Origin: Alisma plantago-aquatica
Taxonomy: Eukaryota > Streptophyta > Magnoliopsida > Alismatales > Alismataceae
NCBI GenBank assembly: GCA_963693085.1
Contig: OY856409.1
Span: 504,699,303-504,763,302 of the forward strand
Direction: 5' to 3'
DNA: 64,000 nt
The notes beneath the pieces were generated by a model. That model was not told where the DNA came from. It searched no databases and worked only from the letters and a program-made list of their open reading frames with translations. The first letter of the stretch is position 1. Every line of letters starts with the position of its first letter. Positions 50,176-59,666 of this stretch are shown piece after piece. The position numbers and the translations under genes were made by a program.

Positions 50176-50440
50176 CTTCCTATTAATTGCTTTGCTACAA
50201 AAACTAGTGTTTTCTTGCCAAGCATACTATCGTATGTGCAGTAATGTCTTTATTTTATCCTATTATAATAAAGACGAAGATTGATGAAGAGCTACGAAAA
50301 ATTATGCTTACGCTATATTTGACAAACATGCGGCTTATCAGAATTAAGAATGCTATACAAAATATAGATATTCATGGGAACTAATGTAACTTTGTGGATG
50401 TATATTTCATCTAGTTAGATTTCCTTTCCCTTATGTAATC
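50061..50440. other. No gene; (TA)n at 50139-50174
   Basis: Left flank of LINE-3. Apart from an 18-unit TA run nothing is recognisable. Confidence 0.5.
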
Positions 50441-52031
50441 TTTTTTTTTGCGCGTTACCAAGACTTTCTATTACATAGAGTTATCTCTGCCAATGGCCTC
50501 TGCATCCCTCGTCACCTCCTCTATTACTGCGTCTGGGCACTGCATGGAGTTGAAACTGTCTCCTGGTTCGTTCAAGAACCATTTGGAGAGCTTATCAGCT
50601 GCCCTATTAGCGTCTCTTCCTATCTTCCATATAGTAAAACCTATGTAGCTTGCTTGCAGGATTTTGATTCATTGGGTTATTGATCTATATTTATATGGTT
50701 GTTTAGTCTTTCCTGAGATGAAGTCCACTGCCAGTTTAGAATCTATGATCAGTTCGCCCTCCCCCTCCGTGAGCTCTGCAAGAGTCTTTAACCCCTTTAA
50801 AATAACAAGCAGTTCTCCTTCCAGCGGGTCACAACCTCTGTGCTTGTTGGCTCCTCCTATGATCCATCGCCCTTGTGCATCCCTTACAACACAGCTAGTG
50901 CATAACAGGTTTGATGCTGAAAGTGTAGTTGTATCTACAGCAACTTGATATCCTCCCCTTTCTGCTGGTCGCCATATCTCCTGTGTAGTCTTCGTTGGCC
51001 TCTGAGTGCCCTCCCTCCTGGTTGTCTGGAACACCTGTGCGCACGCACGAATATCCAACACGAGTTCAACTGTGTTAAAATTGCGCTTATCAAAGATTAA
51101 CGTGTTCCGTGCTTTCCATATCTTCCAGCAGGCGATCATGAATATATATAGCTCTACCTTCTGGCCAGATCCCTGGTTGTTTCATGTTGTGTTGGATCCA
51201 TCTTTGGATGTTATCATCACCATCGAAAAAGTCACCCTGCAGGTGTGGATTCAGAGTGTTCCATACACCTTTACTTGCGGGACAGTCTCGTATTGCATGA
51301 ATGCAAGTTTCTTCAGCATGTCTGCATCTTTCGCACATTCCGTCCTCCGTCATCTTTCTGGCCTTCCTCGTCATGTTAGTAAGGAGAGTCTATCATGCTG
51401 TAGTAGCCACATGTGAGTTTTAACTCGCTATGGTGCTTGTTGTGTCCATATACCGACCCAATCGCCTGCGGATTTGATGCACATGTGTTGTGCCAACATC
51501 TTGTACATTTCTTTGACAGAGAATTGTCCCCTTGGGTGCTGCGTCCAGTACGAATCATATATCTTCTCCCAAGTTGTCACTTGGAGTGGGCTGCGCTAGA
51601 ATGACTCTTGCTGATTCATTCTCAAAATAGAACTTTACAAACTCCTCGTCCCACCTTCCTTCTTCTATCACCATGCTCGAAACTTGTAGGTCTTTAAGAT
51701 CCTCCGGTATTGTGATTCCCTCTCACAGCGTTGGTGCTTGTCCAGATCGTAGCCACCTATCAGACCACGCAGAGGTACTACATCCGTATGCAATCGACAC
51801 TGCTCTGAGTTCCTGTGCTTGCTTGAGTAAAGGTTGGATCCCTCTCCATGTCATGGATCTCGGTCCCTTATAGGACTCCCAATTCCTGTATTTCGTCGTC
51901 ATGAATCCCTTCCATATAATGCCTGATTTCCCCAGAAACTTGTCAACTAATTTCATCAAGAAAGCTTCATTGAACTCACGAATTGAACGGATTTCTAATC
52001 CTCCGTGTTGGGGTTCTGCTATTACTTTATT
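50441..52031 (-). mobile_element. LINE-3, 3' part (RT thumb, zf-RVT, RNase H, tail)
   Basis: The T-run at 50441-50449 is the complement of a poly(A) tail. In minus order: the end of the RT (VIAEPQHGGLEIRSIREFNEAF, 52020-51723), a zf-RVT-like segment (CERCRHAEETCIHAIRDC, 51374-51240) and an RNase H domain (51139-50669) with the acidic residues in VAVDTT, PLEGELLVILKGL and IIDSKLAV. The other half lies at 59658-61880. The junction is the MULE insertion, which cut the codons between HLVAWNKV and VIAEPQHGG. A 7-bp match TTATGTA (50431 and 61905) is a weak target-duplication candidate. Confidence 0.9.
52023..52031. repeat. Target-site duplication of the MULE, left copy
   Basis: TACTTTATT, repeated exactly at 59658-59666. 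Nine bases is the standard Mutator-superfamily duplication. Confidence 0.95.
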
Positions 52032-52121
52032 GGCAAAAATACCTAAATGGCACATTTGCCAATTTTAATTACCTAAATGGCATGTTCTTGAACTTATTGC
52101 CCAAAATGGCACATTTTGGAG
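52032..52121. repeat. MULE terminal inverted repeat, left
   Basis: Nearly identical to the reverse complement of 59568-59657; differences include a T/C and a one-base indel at the inner edge. It contains three copies of the word AAATGGCA(C/T). Confidence 0.95.
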
Positions 52122-52451
52122 CAATACGTCTCCTGCTGGGACGCATTGCTCTCCCGTGAGGCAATGCGTCCCGGTGGGGGACGCATTGGTCCCACAGGAG
52201 AGCAATGTGTCCCGAGCCGTGACGCATTGCTCTATTGTGGGACCAATGCGTCCCCCGCCGGGACGCATTGCCACGCGGGAGAGCAATGCGTCACAGAAGG
52301 GGACGCATTGACCCCACAGGACTGCAATGCGTCACGGCTCGGGACGCATTGCCCTTGTGTGGGACCAATGCGTCTCCAGGTGGGACGCATTGCTCAATGA
52401 GTCTCCATGCAGGACGCATTGGAGCAATGCGTCCCCATGCAGGACGCATTG
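52122..52451. repeat. MULE subterminal dyad array, left
   Basis: Nine copies of the 27-bp dyad CAATGCGTC-N9-GACGCATTG, mostly 40-41 bp apart. The ~14-bp spacers between units are also partly self-complementary across the array (CTCTCCTGTGGGAC against GTCCCACAGGAGAG). A few cores are decayed (CAATACGTC, CAATGTGTC, CAATGAGTC). CpG content is far above the surroundings. Likely transposase binding sites, by analogy to other MULE and CACTA ends. Confidence 0.92.
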
Positions 52452-52877
52452 GTTTTTTTAATCATTTTTTGCAGTCACTGATATGTTATTGATATGTAAA
52501 TTAACAATATTGATTATATTTATACATTTATAATTCGTTCACTTGTATTTGGATGTCTATAATATACTCAATTATTATAAATTTGTCAATTTCAATAGGT
52601 CGTAACATGCATATGGAATATATAAGTGTATTGCAACCAACATTGGTTGGTTCCCAATTGATTATATAATACGAACTTAATCCAAATAAATGAGATAGCA
52701 ATTAAAAACAAGGTTAAAACATGAACCAACATGACGAGAAAATAATACAGAATAATATGATAGATCCACAACAACATGATCCAAAATGAACCAATGTGAT
52801 ATCAAAATATGATAGATCCACATACAATAGATATCCTCACAAAGGCATACATACAAAACTGTACAATATATAAAAAA
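52452..52877. other. MULE 3' spacer, no gene
   Basis: AT-rich stretch between the left dyad array and the stop codon of the plant mobile domain gene; presumably its 3' UTR and terminator. Confidence 0.6.
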
Positions 52878-55069
52878 CTAAGTATGTCGTCCTCGCCCAC
52901 GACGTCCTCGCCCACGTCCCTCTACATCAGGATCCTCTGTACCGATGTCATCTGGAGACTGCTGGACTGGGGACAACTGCGTAGGAGGCTGCTGGCGAGC
53001 ATCAGGGAAGAAATGAAAAGGTGAAGGTGGGGTGAGGGGTCTAGGAAAACCAAGATAGGATGCATCAGGTGGGGTGCATCCTGAGAAATCAAACGGAGTA
53101 GGTGAATATGTGACATAAGATGGTGGTCGGCTCTCGGGAATAATTGCTGGTGGGAATGGAGTGTATGGAGCAGAAGAAGAACTTGCTCCATGGTATGATG
53201 GTGGTTGAGGTGGGGTGATGAATGAGGAATATGAAGCAGCTCCTGAAAAATATGGCCCTGTCGGTCCCCATGACATGAACTGAGAAGTGGGAGTGGGAGT
53301 GGGCTCAACAGTAGGAGTAGGAGTAGGAGTAGGAGTAGGAGTGGGCTCAGGGGCTGTGGTATGAGTGGGTATGGGATCCCACGGCCGAGCATAGTCGGGA
53401 AGACTATCAAAGTAACTCCCCTGGATGGTATAGATGTTGTCTCTGATCTGTGCAGGGGCGTGCTGTACTGCCGCTCGGATCGCCACATGTGTTTGTACCT
53501 GTAAAATAAAGTATGTACACATAATAAAGACCAATTACATATATTATAAATAACAAAGATAAATAATAACAATTTGTAAAAGAAAATAATAATGATACTC
53601 ACAAATTCCTGCTGACGATAACTTTGCGGGTAGTATATGCTTGGAGGCATATCTGGAGGGGGCACAATGTATTGTGGATGATACCATGCATAGTGAACCT
53701 GAGGACTGTAGACTGTATCAGCTGGTGGAGCGGGAACTAAGCTCTCACGTCTATTGTTCCACATATGCACCTCCTGCCTATAATGAAGCATCCAATCCTC
53801 AGCCGCATGACCCCTCCCATCTATCCGGCTAAGCTGCGGCAGCTCAAGAGTAGGTTGTACTTGAACAAAGCCGAACTGTCCAAGTACTCTGTCGGGAAAG
53901 TGCCACTCCACTATTGTGTAGCACAACAGAGGCACTCGTGCCAACCAAATATCACTACCATCTCTACAAATGGCAGGCAATCTCTCGAGAACCTCAGCAG
54001 TGTAAGGAGTCAACTCTATCTGTTATTCATATAAACAACGTGTATCATATAAGATGGAGTAAATTGTAAATAAATAAAACATATCAAACAATAGAGGTAA
54101 GTAAGTTATACCTGTGAGGGCAAAATCTGGTCAAATGCTGAATCGTAAAATTGAATTGTTCCCCTGATAGTTTGACTCCTTTGGACAAAGGTAGGGCACC
54201 TATTAAATTGAGAAACTAAATTTTGATAAACACTACATAATATTCAGACAAATAAAAAAGTTAATTGTGTTGATCTTTAACCTGTAGCCCAAGGGAACAT
54301 CTTCTGGCCAATCATTCCAGCGCATTCTAATTGTACCTGGGCGTCCAATTCCCAACCTCTCCTAACACCACAACTGTAATAGGCACACACAACCTGATAG
54401 ATGGGCTGTTCTCCTAGACCGGGTGGTTGCCTTATACAACTCCCTATATAAGAAAGCTAGAGTTGCAGCACCCCAAGATAGAGTGCCACTTCGTTCAAAA
54501 TCGGACACAAGAGGGAGATACCTAACATGAACTCTATCCCCTGTACTATCTGGGATAAGGTAACTACCTAAGAAATATAAGAGATATGCCCTAGTATACC
54601 TTGTCCTCATTTCTACTTGTTGTTCTTCATCACCCGCTGTCAGATCCATATCCTTGAAGGTCTCACGCAACCAAATCAAGGAGATATGCCCCTTAGACAT
54701 CCCATCAGGTGTATCTCCTAAGAAATTCTCACAAAGGTGAGTCCATGAAGAAAATTGCCCCTCATCTACACCTAAAGGATATGAAGCTATAACCGGTGGG
54801 CCATCAATCCTCAGGCCTAAAAGAACTGCAACATCCTGAAGAGTGACACTCATCTCAAAAGGGGGAAGCCTAAAAGTATTGCTAGAGTTGTCCCACCTGT
54901 TAACTAATGCAGTGATTAAACTAGGGTCAAGGTGGATACATGGTAGCCTATGAACAAGCCCAAAACCAGCTATGGAAATATTGTCTAAAACATCCTGGTC
55001 AGTGATAGGCCATTGTGCCAACATAATGTGGTGCTGGGAGAGTCGGTAGGTTTCTTGTCTAGGAGCCAT
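52878..55069 (-). pseudogene. Plant mobile domain (PMD) protein gene of the MULE, four exons
   Basis: Exons with GT/AG borders and preserved phase: 55069-54282, 54199-54112, 54019-53603, 53498-52878, about 637 residues. The start MAPRQETYRLS is chosen because the aminotransferase-like PMD begins soon after. The PMD spans residues ~20-320, with FRLPPFEMSVTLQDVAVLLGL and DGPPV typical of MAIN/MAIL-type proteins. A Pro-rich tail with (Pro-Thr)n repeats and a C-terminal RGRGRRGRGR follows, suggestive of nucleic-acid binding. A single in-frame TAG at 54364-54362 (codon 236) sits in the 'W.W-ERL' position of the family, probably TGG to TAG. Otherwise all exons are open. PMD function in MULEs is unknown; host MAIN/MAIL1 act in silencing and genome stability. 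Confidence 0.85.
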
Positions 55070-55253
55070 ATCTATGAAAAGTGAAAATATTTCATTAAAT
55101 GAAAAGTGCAAAAATTACATTACATGAAAAGTGCAAATAGTGTACAACATTTAAGATTGTCAAGATTCTTCATTAGATAAGATGAAATTACAACATGAAC
55201 AACATGAATTACATGAACAAACAATATAAAAATACAACATGAACTACATGAAA
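55070..55253. other. Spacer between MULE genes 2 and 3
   Basis: Short AT-rich intergenic stretch with 'attacatgaa' repeats. No gene; presumably the PMD gene promoter or 5' UTR. Confidence 0.5.
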
Positions 55254-55646
55254 TTACTGCATTTGATTCAGTATCTCATCTAGAGGTTCATAAAATGTCC
55301 ACACTTGATGTACCACTCGATGTATCTCTGGATGTGATACAGCTAACTGGTTTTTTACTTGTTCGTTGATTGGCATTGCTTTCTATTTTGTGTGATCCCA
55401 ATACCAACCAGGTAGCTCAAGAAGTTCTTCATACATGTGAAACATTTGCTTTAAAAATTGCCAATGAAATTTTGCTTGTTCTTTTGTCACTATAAATCCT
55501 AACTTGTTGTGCAACAAATCTGGTACATCATTCCAGTCATCATCCAATAGAGTTTGATGAGCCATTTTTCCCTGTAGGCACTTCGTAGCTATTATTTGGA
55601 TTAACTCTACGGACATGTGAAATGTCCATGTCCTTCGATGAGCCAT
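55254..55646 (-). pseudogene. Myb/SANT-like DNA-binding protein gene of the MULE
   Basis: From the ATG at 55646 the frame is open for 87 codons to a TAG at 55385-55383. It then continues open for 42 more codons to a TAA at 55256-55254. The first part follows the plant Myb/SANT-like pattern: W at residue 7, DDDWNDV (the W-x-I helix), KLGFIVTKEQAKFHWQFLKQMFHMYEELL and GWYWD near residues 80-84. The part after the TAG (HPEIHRVVHQVWTFYEPLDEIL) resembles the segment that normally follows, so the TAG is probably a nonsense change in a ~130-residue protein. Such proteins accompany transposases in PIF/Harbinger and some other plant elements and bind element ends; here the role is inferred. Confidence 0.7.
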
Positions 55647-55782
55647 CTATAGAAATTGAAATTGCAAACATTACATGACTTTAGTGAAATTGCAAACATT
55701 ACATGACTTTAGTGAAATTGAAATTGCAAATATTACATGACTTGAGTAAATTGAAATTGCAAACATTACATTAGATAAGCCA

Positions 55783-58367
55783 TCATATGACATTAGGACA
55801 AGTGCGTCTATTATGGCCCTTTCTGCCACACTTATGACAGTGATATGTATACTGATTTGGATCAACATCCATAGTTGAATGCCTTCTCTTTTTCTTTGGT
55901 CTTCCAGCTTGCCTTCGTTTCCTAGGGGGTAATAAGGGATAAATACCTCTACTTTCATCAAATTGAGGCCAATACCTCTTGTCAGGAATGCCACGAAATT
56001 CAGTTCGGTACGCATTTAGATAAGCCTCATTTGTATAATATGCACTCACGAGTGCATCAAGATCCCAATTGACAGATTCTGCAGCTACCCAAACATGAGA
56101 GCATGGAAAATGCCATTGTTGTGGAAAACCACAGCTGCATTCACTGCCACCATTTGGACGCACTATTACTTGAAATTTATATCCATCCATGTCACCAACA
56201 AGCCATTCATCAATGTTCACACGGATGTGTATTGTCAATTTTTTTGCATCCTCTCGAACATTATAAAGCTTATCATGAACCTTAAAGGGCCAATGAAATC
56301 CATCTTGTGCACGTTTATTTGCGAGATTACGCCTGCACAGCCACATGGTCACAGAGCGATAGTATGTGGCAACAATTAATGCTTGTATTGGCAAACATCT
56401 AACACCTTTTAAGACTCCATTACAACCTTCAACATGATTGGTAGTCAACGACCCATACCTGCAACCTCTGTCATATGCCAGAGCCCAATGTACTGGATTT
56501 TGGCCCAATAAATACGACTTCGCTGCTGGTTCTATGGTTTCTATAACAGTCATATGACGATCAAATTCATGTGTATCAGTTGTGGATCCCACCTTCCACA
56601 TAAGGTCCCTCAACTCCTTAGACTTGAACTGCTTATGGAAGTTCTCCCGAAGACGTCGAAGACAATAACGATGTTGAGCCCAATGAAATTTTGATTGAAG
56701 GGCTGGAAAAATCCCACTCATTTGATCAGAAATAATACACAAGTCTGTACGTCGTGGAATGATTGGAATACAAGTTTGTAGAGAACCAAAGAACCACTCC
56801 CAGGAGTCCTTATTTTCTTTCTCGACAACAGCAAAAGCAAGTGGAAATAGACCATTATCAGCATCTATGCCACATGCAAGGAGAAGTATGCCAGTATATT
56901 TTCCTGTTAAAAATGTGCCATCAACAGTAAGAACAGGCCTACAATAGGCCCAACCCCTCACAGCTGGACCAAATGCCCAAAACACCTGCTTGAATCTACG
57001 AGTGCCTTCAGTTTGAAGGGTATAATCATCAATAAGGTGGGCATATATATATTTCTTGGAATATATTGTGTCAGAGAAATTAGGAACGACAACAAACTAT
57101 GATATGATGATTCCCAGTCTCCAAATATTTTACAAACAGCCTTCCTCCTCGCTAGATATGCCTTCTTGTAAGATATATTGAGCCTTAGTTCAGCATTCAC
57201 CTTGTCACGAATTTCTCGTGTCGACATATCCAGTCGTGATACTAGGATTGGCATTATCATTCGAGAAATATAAGATGCTGTGACTTGGTGATGATCATGA
57301 TTCATAACAGTTAATTCACAATTGTGGCCTTCTTTACAACGTTTTATCTTCCACATGCCACCTGCTTTTTTGGACTGGCAAGCGGTCAATCTCCAAGGAC
57401 ATCGTTCATCATGGATACAAGCAAGTTTAAGATGACAATTATTTGAGCGTAATGTATGGTACTGGACATTCTTTTGTACCGACCATTTTTGGAGTGTCTC
57501 AACCAGTACAACTTTAGATGCAAATAAAGCACCCTCATATATAACAACACTGGAAGGATTGTAATCGAGACGAAATTCATGACAAAAATATTCCACCCAG
57601 TCATCATCTTGAAAAGCTTCATAGTTGGAATCAATGTGTTCATGTTGGGGCCATTGGTTGTCAAATATGGATGGAATATGACTCAATGCTGCAATAGAGT
57701 CAGGGAATGGATGTGTGTGCTCATCATCGGTTTCAGTCAATGACTCATCCTCAGGTGGTTCACTGTTATTACCACCTTTAATGTCACTATTGTTATCACC
57801 TTCATGATCACTATCATTATCACCTTCATGATCACAATCATTATCTCCCTCCTCAACCTCAACACCAATATTCTCAGTAGTTAGATTTTGAGAAAATTGA
57901 GGTGGTTGACTCCACTCAGCTGTTAAATTGCTAAGACTGAATTGAGGTGGTTGACTCCATTCAGTAGTTAAATGACTTTGAGAGAATTGAGGTGGTTGAC
58001 TCCGAGAGAATTGAGATTGAAATTGATTCAATAGACTCATTAAATAAGGTTGTTGGTGGATAGATGTTTTTTCAAGAAACACATCAATATAGGCATCAGC
58101 TGAAAGTGATAACAAGGTTCTGTATGCATCATCATCATCAACTTGTATGAGCATATGATTTTCTCCAGGGAAAAGATAGGATATTTTGATAGAGAAGTGA
58201 TTGGGATTGATGTCAAGTGTTGTATAGATATATGATTTTAGTTCAGATAGGGTATTAATAAGTGAAATGTTTATGGGTCTAACAGATCGACTAGAATAAG
58301 ACCCATCAGAGAGAAATTGTCCATCATATCGCATCTTCACAATTCGTGAATTTGAACTAGATGCCAT
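55783..58367 (-). pseudogene. MULE transposase (MURA-type), frame broken once
   Basis: Catalyses cut-and-paste transposition. The N-terminal frame (58367-56958) has a PB1-like start (residues ~8-95), an acidic repeat 'GDN-SDHE' (~175-205) and a MuDR zinc-finger/DNA-binding region (LKLACIHDERCPWRLTAC...GHNC), then continues to about 57055 in family-like sequence. The second frame (open from before 57030 to 55783) has the MULE DDE domain: D in LTVDGTFL, D in CIISDQMSG, E in TTNHVEGCN, that is residues 22, 87 and 186 counted from the ATG at 56985. A SWIM finger (CSCGFPQQWHFPCSH) and a C-terminal CCHC knuckle (CHKCGRKGHNRRTC) follow. The frame change fits a 2-bp gain in the (AT)n run at 57043-57052. 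A possible 5' UTR intron lies at 58922-58377. Confidence 0.9.
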
Positions 58368-59147
58368 GTTCCTATATTTTAGAATATTATATTAACATCA
58401 GAAACAAATTCATATTTTATGACATTATATCAACATGAATTAATATTTTAGAGCAGTGACATCAATTTGGAATTAAATTTATTGGACTACTTTTTCTATA
58501 ACATTAACAGTGAACAACAATTAAGAACAACAATTTTGCTATTTTTTCTGTAAAATTAACTAATTCTTAACAACAATTTTGCTAATTTTTTAGTAACACT
58601 AACATTTCAAAATAACAATTTTACAATTTTTAGGTAACACTAACATTTCAAAATAACAATTTTGCTAATTTTTTAGTAACACTAACATTTCAAAATAACA
58701 ATTTTGCTAATTTTTTTAGTAACACTAACATTTCAAAATAACAATTTTGCAATTTCGAACAGTAAATTTTCAGGTATTAAGTAGCCTTCAATTGTCATTT
58801 TCTACATCATTATTTCAGTAATGTGCAATTAAAGACTAACAATACATTTATTTCAGATGTAATATTTCGTACTAAAGTTAAGTTCATATTTTGAAAATTA
58901 AAAATTTGATAGAATAAATACCTGAAATGGAGAGTTATCTGTTGACAATCGAAGAATAGAAGAAGAGAAAGAAGAAGCTCCAAAAGTCTCCGAACAGTAG
59001 CAGATATCAGCTCCAAGATCGCCCGAAATAAGCTAAAACCACCCAAAGCAGTAGAAATCCGAGAAGAACTTCTCCAGAGCAATGGGAATATAGAGTTAGA
59101 TGAAGGAAATGAAGAATGGTGTGAGTTTGGGGGGCTGTTTTCGCCCA

Positions 59148-59157
59148 ATATATATAG
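59148..59157 (-). promoter_or_regulatory. TATA box of the MULE transposase gene
   Basis: On the minus strand CTATATATATTGGG stands immediately inside the right dyad array, about 780 bp upstream of the transposase ATG. A leader exon (about 59120-58923) ending in CATTTCAG|GTATTT would precede a 5' UTR intron whose acceptor is near 58377. Confidence 0.6.
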
Positions 59158-59162
59158 GGGAG

Positions 59163-59566
59163 CAATGCGTCCCGGTTGGGGACGCATTGCGCCCACGTGG
59201 CACCGCCGCGCGGCGGCCAACGGTAAAATAGCTGTTGTCTGGGAGCAATGCGTCCCCGTCCCGGACGCATTGCCTGCGTGGCAATTTCTAGCCGTTGGTC
59301 GCGTCGCGGGGCGCGACGCATTGGTCCCACAAAGGGCAATGCGTCCCGAAACGTGACGCATTGCCCTCGTGTGGGGCCAATGCGTCCCCTTCCGGGACGC
59401 ATTGCTCTCCCGCGAGCCAATGAGTCCCGACTGGGGACGCATTGGTCCCACACGAGGGCAATGCGTCACCTGTCGGGACGCATTGCTCTCCTGTGGGACC
59501 AATGCGTCCCCCGCCGGGACGCATTGGCTCGCGGGAGAGCAATGCGTCCCGGCAGGGGACGCATTG
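59163..59566. repeat. MULE subterminal dyad array, right
   Basis: Eight full copies of CAATGCGTC-N9-GACGCATTG plus one half copy near 59312, with 13- to 14-bp dyad spacers in the outer part. The outer ~200 bp mirror the left array. The long ORFs on both strands through this block arise because the units lack stop triplets; they are not proteins. Confidence 0.92.
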
Positions 59567-59567
59567 C

Positions 59568-59657
59568 TCCAGAAATGTGCCATTTTGGGCAATAAGTTCA
59601 AGAACGTGCCATTTAGGTAATTAAAATTGGCAAATGTGCCATTTAGGTATTTTTGCC
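59568..59657. repeat. MULE terminal inverted repeat, right
   Basis: Reverse complement of 52032-52121 apart from about two differences; ends GGTATTTTTGCC. Confidence 0.95.
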
Positions 59658-59666
59658 TACTTTATT
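59658..59666. repeat. Target-site duplication of the MULE, right copy
   Basis: TACTTTATT, exact match to 52023-52031. Confidence 0.95.

Larger units (their letters stand above)
52032..59657 (-). mobile_element. Autonomous-type Mutator-like element (MULE), 7.6 kb, three genes
   Basis: Perfect 9-bp duplication. Long terminal inverted repeats start GGCAAAAATACC and stay almost identical for the first ~90 bp, then continue into subterminal dyad arrays. Minus-strand genes in order: MULE transposase (58367-55783), Myb/SANT-like (55646-55254), plant mobile domain gene with four exons (55069-52878). A TATA box at 59148-59157 faces inward. The insertion splits LINE-3 ORF2. Each gene has one apparent lesion (see entries), so this copy probably depends on relatives for movement. 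Plant mobile domains are known from Mutator-like elements and host MAIN/MAIL proteins. Confidence 0.95.

Noticed and set aside
50431..50439. TTATGTA match flanking LINE-3 (second copy near 61905) as its target duplication
   Set aside because: Only 7 bp in AT-rich DNA and about 25 bp from the last clear LINE codon; too weak to call.
52122..52451. CRISPR-like appearance: regularly spaced short repeats with different spacers
   Set aside because: The repeats are dyads in transposon termini, the spacers are themselves related and inverted, and the context is a plant nuclear genome without cas genes.
52116..52492. Open frames with repeated MRPGGGRIGPT-like and QCVPAGDAL-like peptides, here and at 58810-59620, on both strands
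   Set aside because: They are translations of the MULE dyad arrays, open because the repeat units contain no stop triplets; they occur in several frames of both strands at once.
53089..54013. 363-codon ORF continuing past the third PMD exon
   Set aside because: It runs through an intron in the wrong frame; the four-exon model with GT/AG borders and preserved phase explains the coding sequence better.
55671..56379. ORFs overlapping the MULE transposase in other frames (for example 55671-56015 minus, 56095-56379 plus)
   Set aside because: They are shadows of the transposase C-terminal half.
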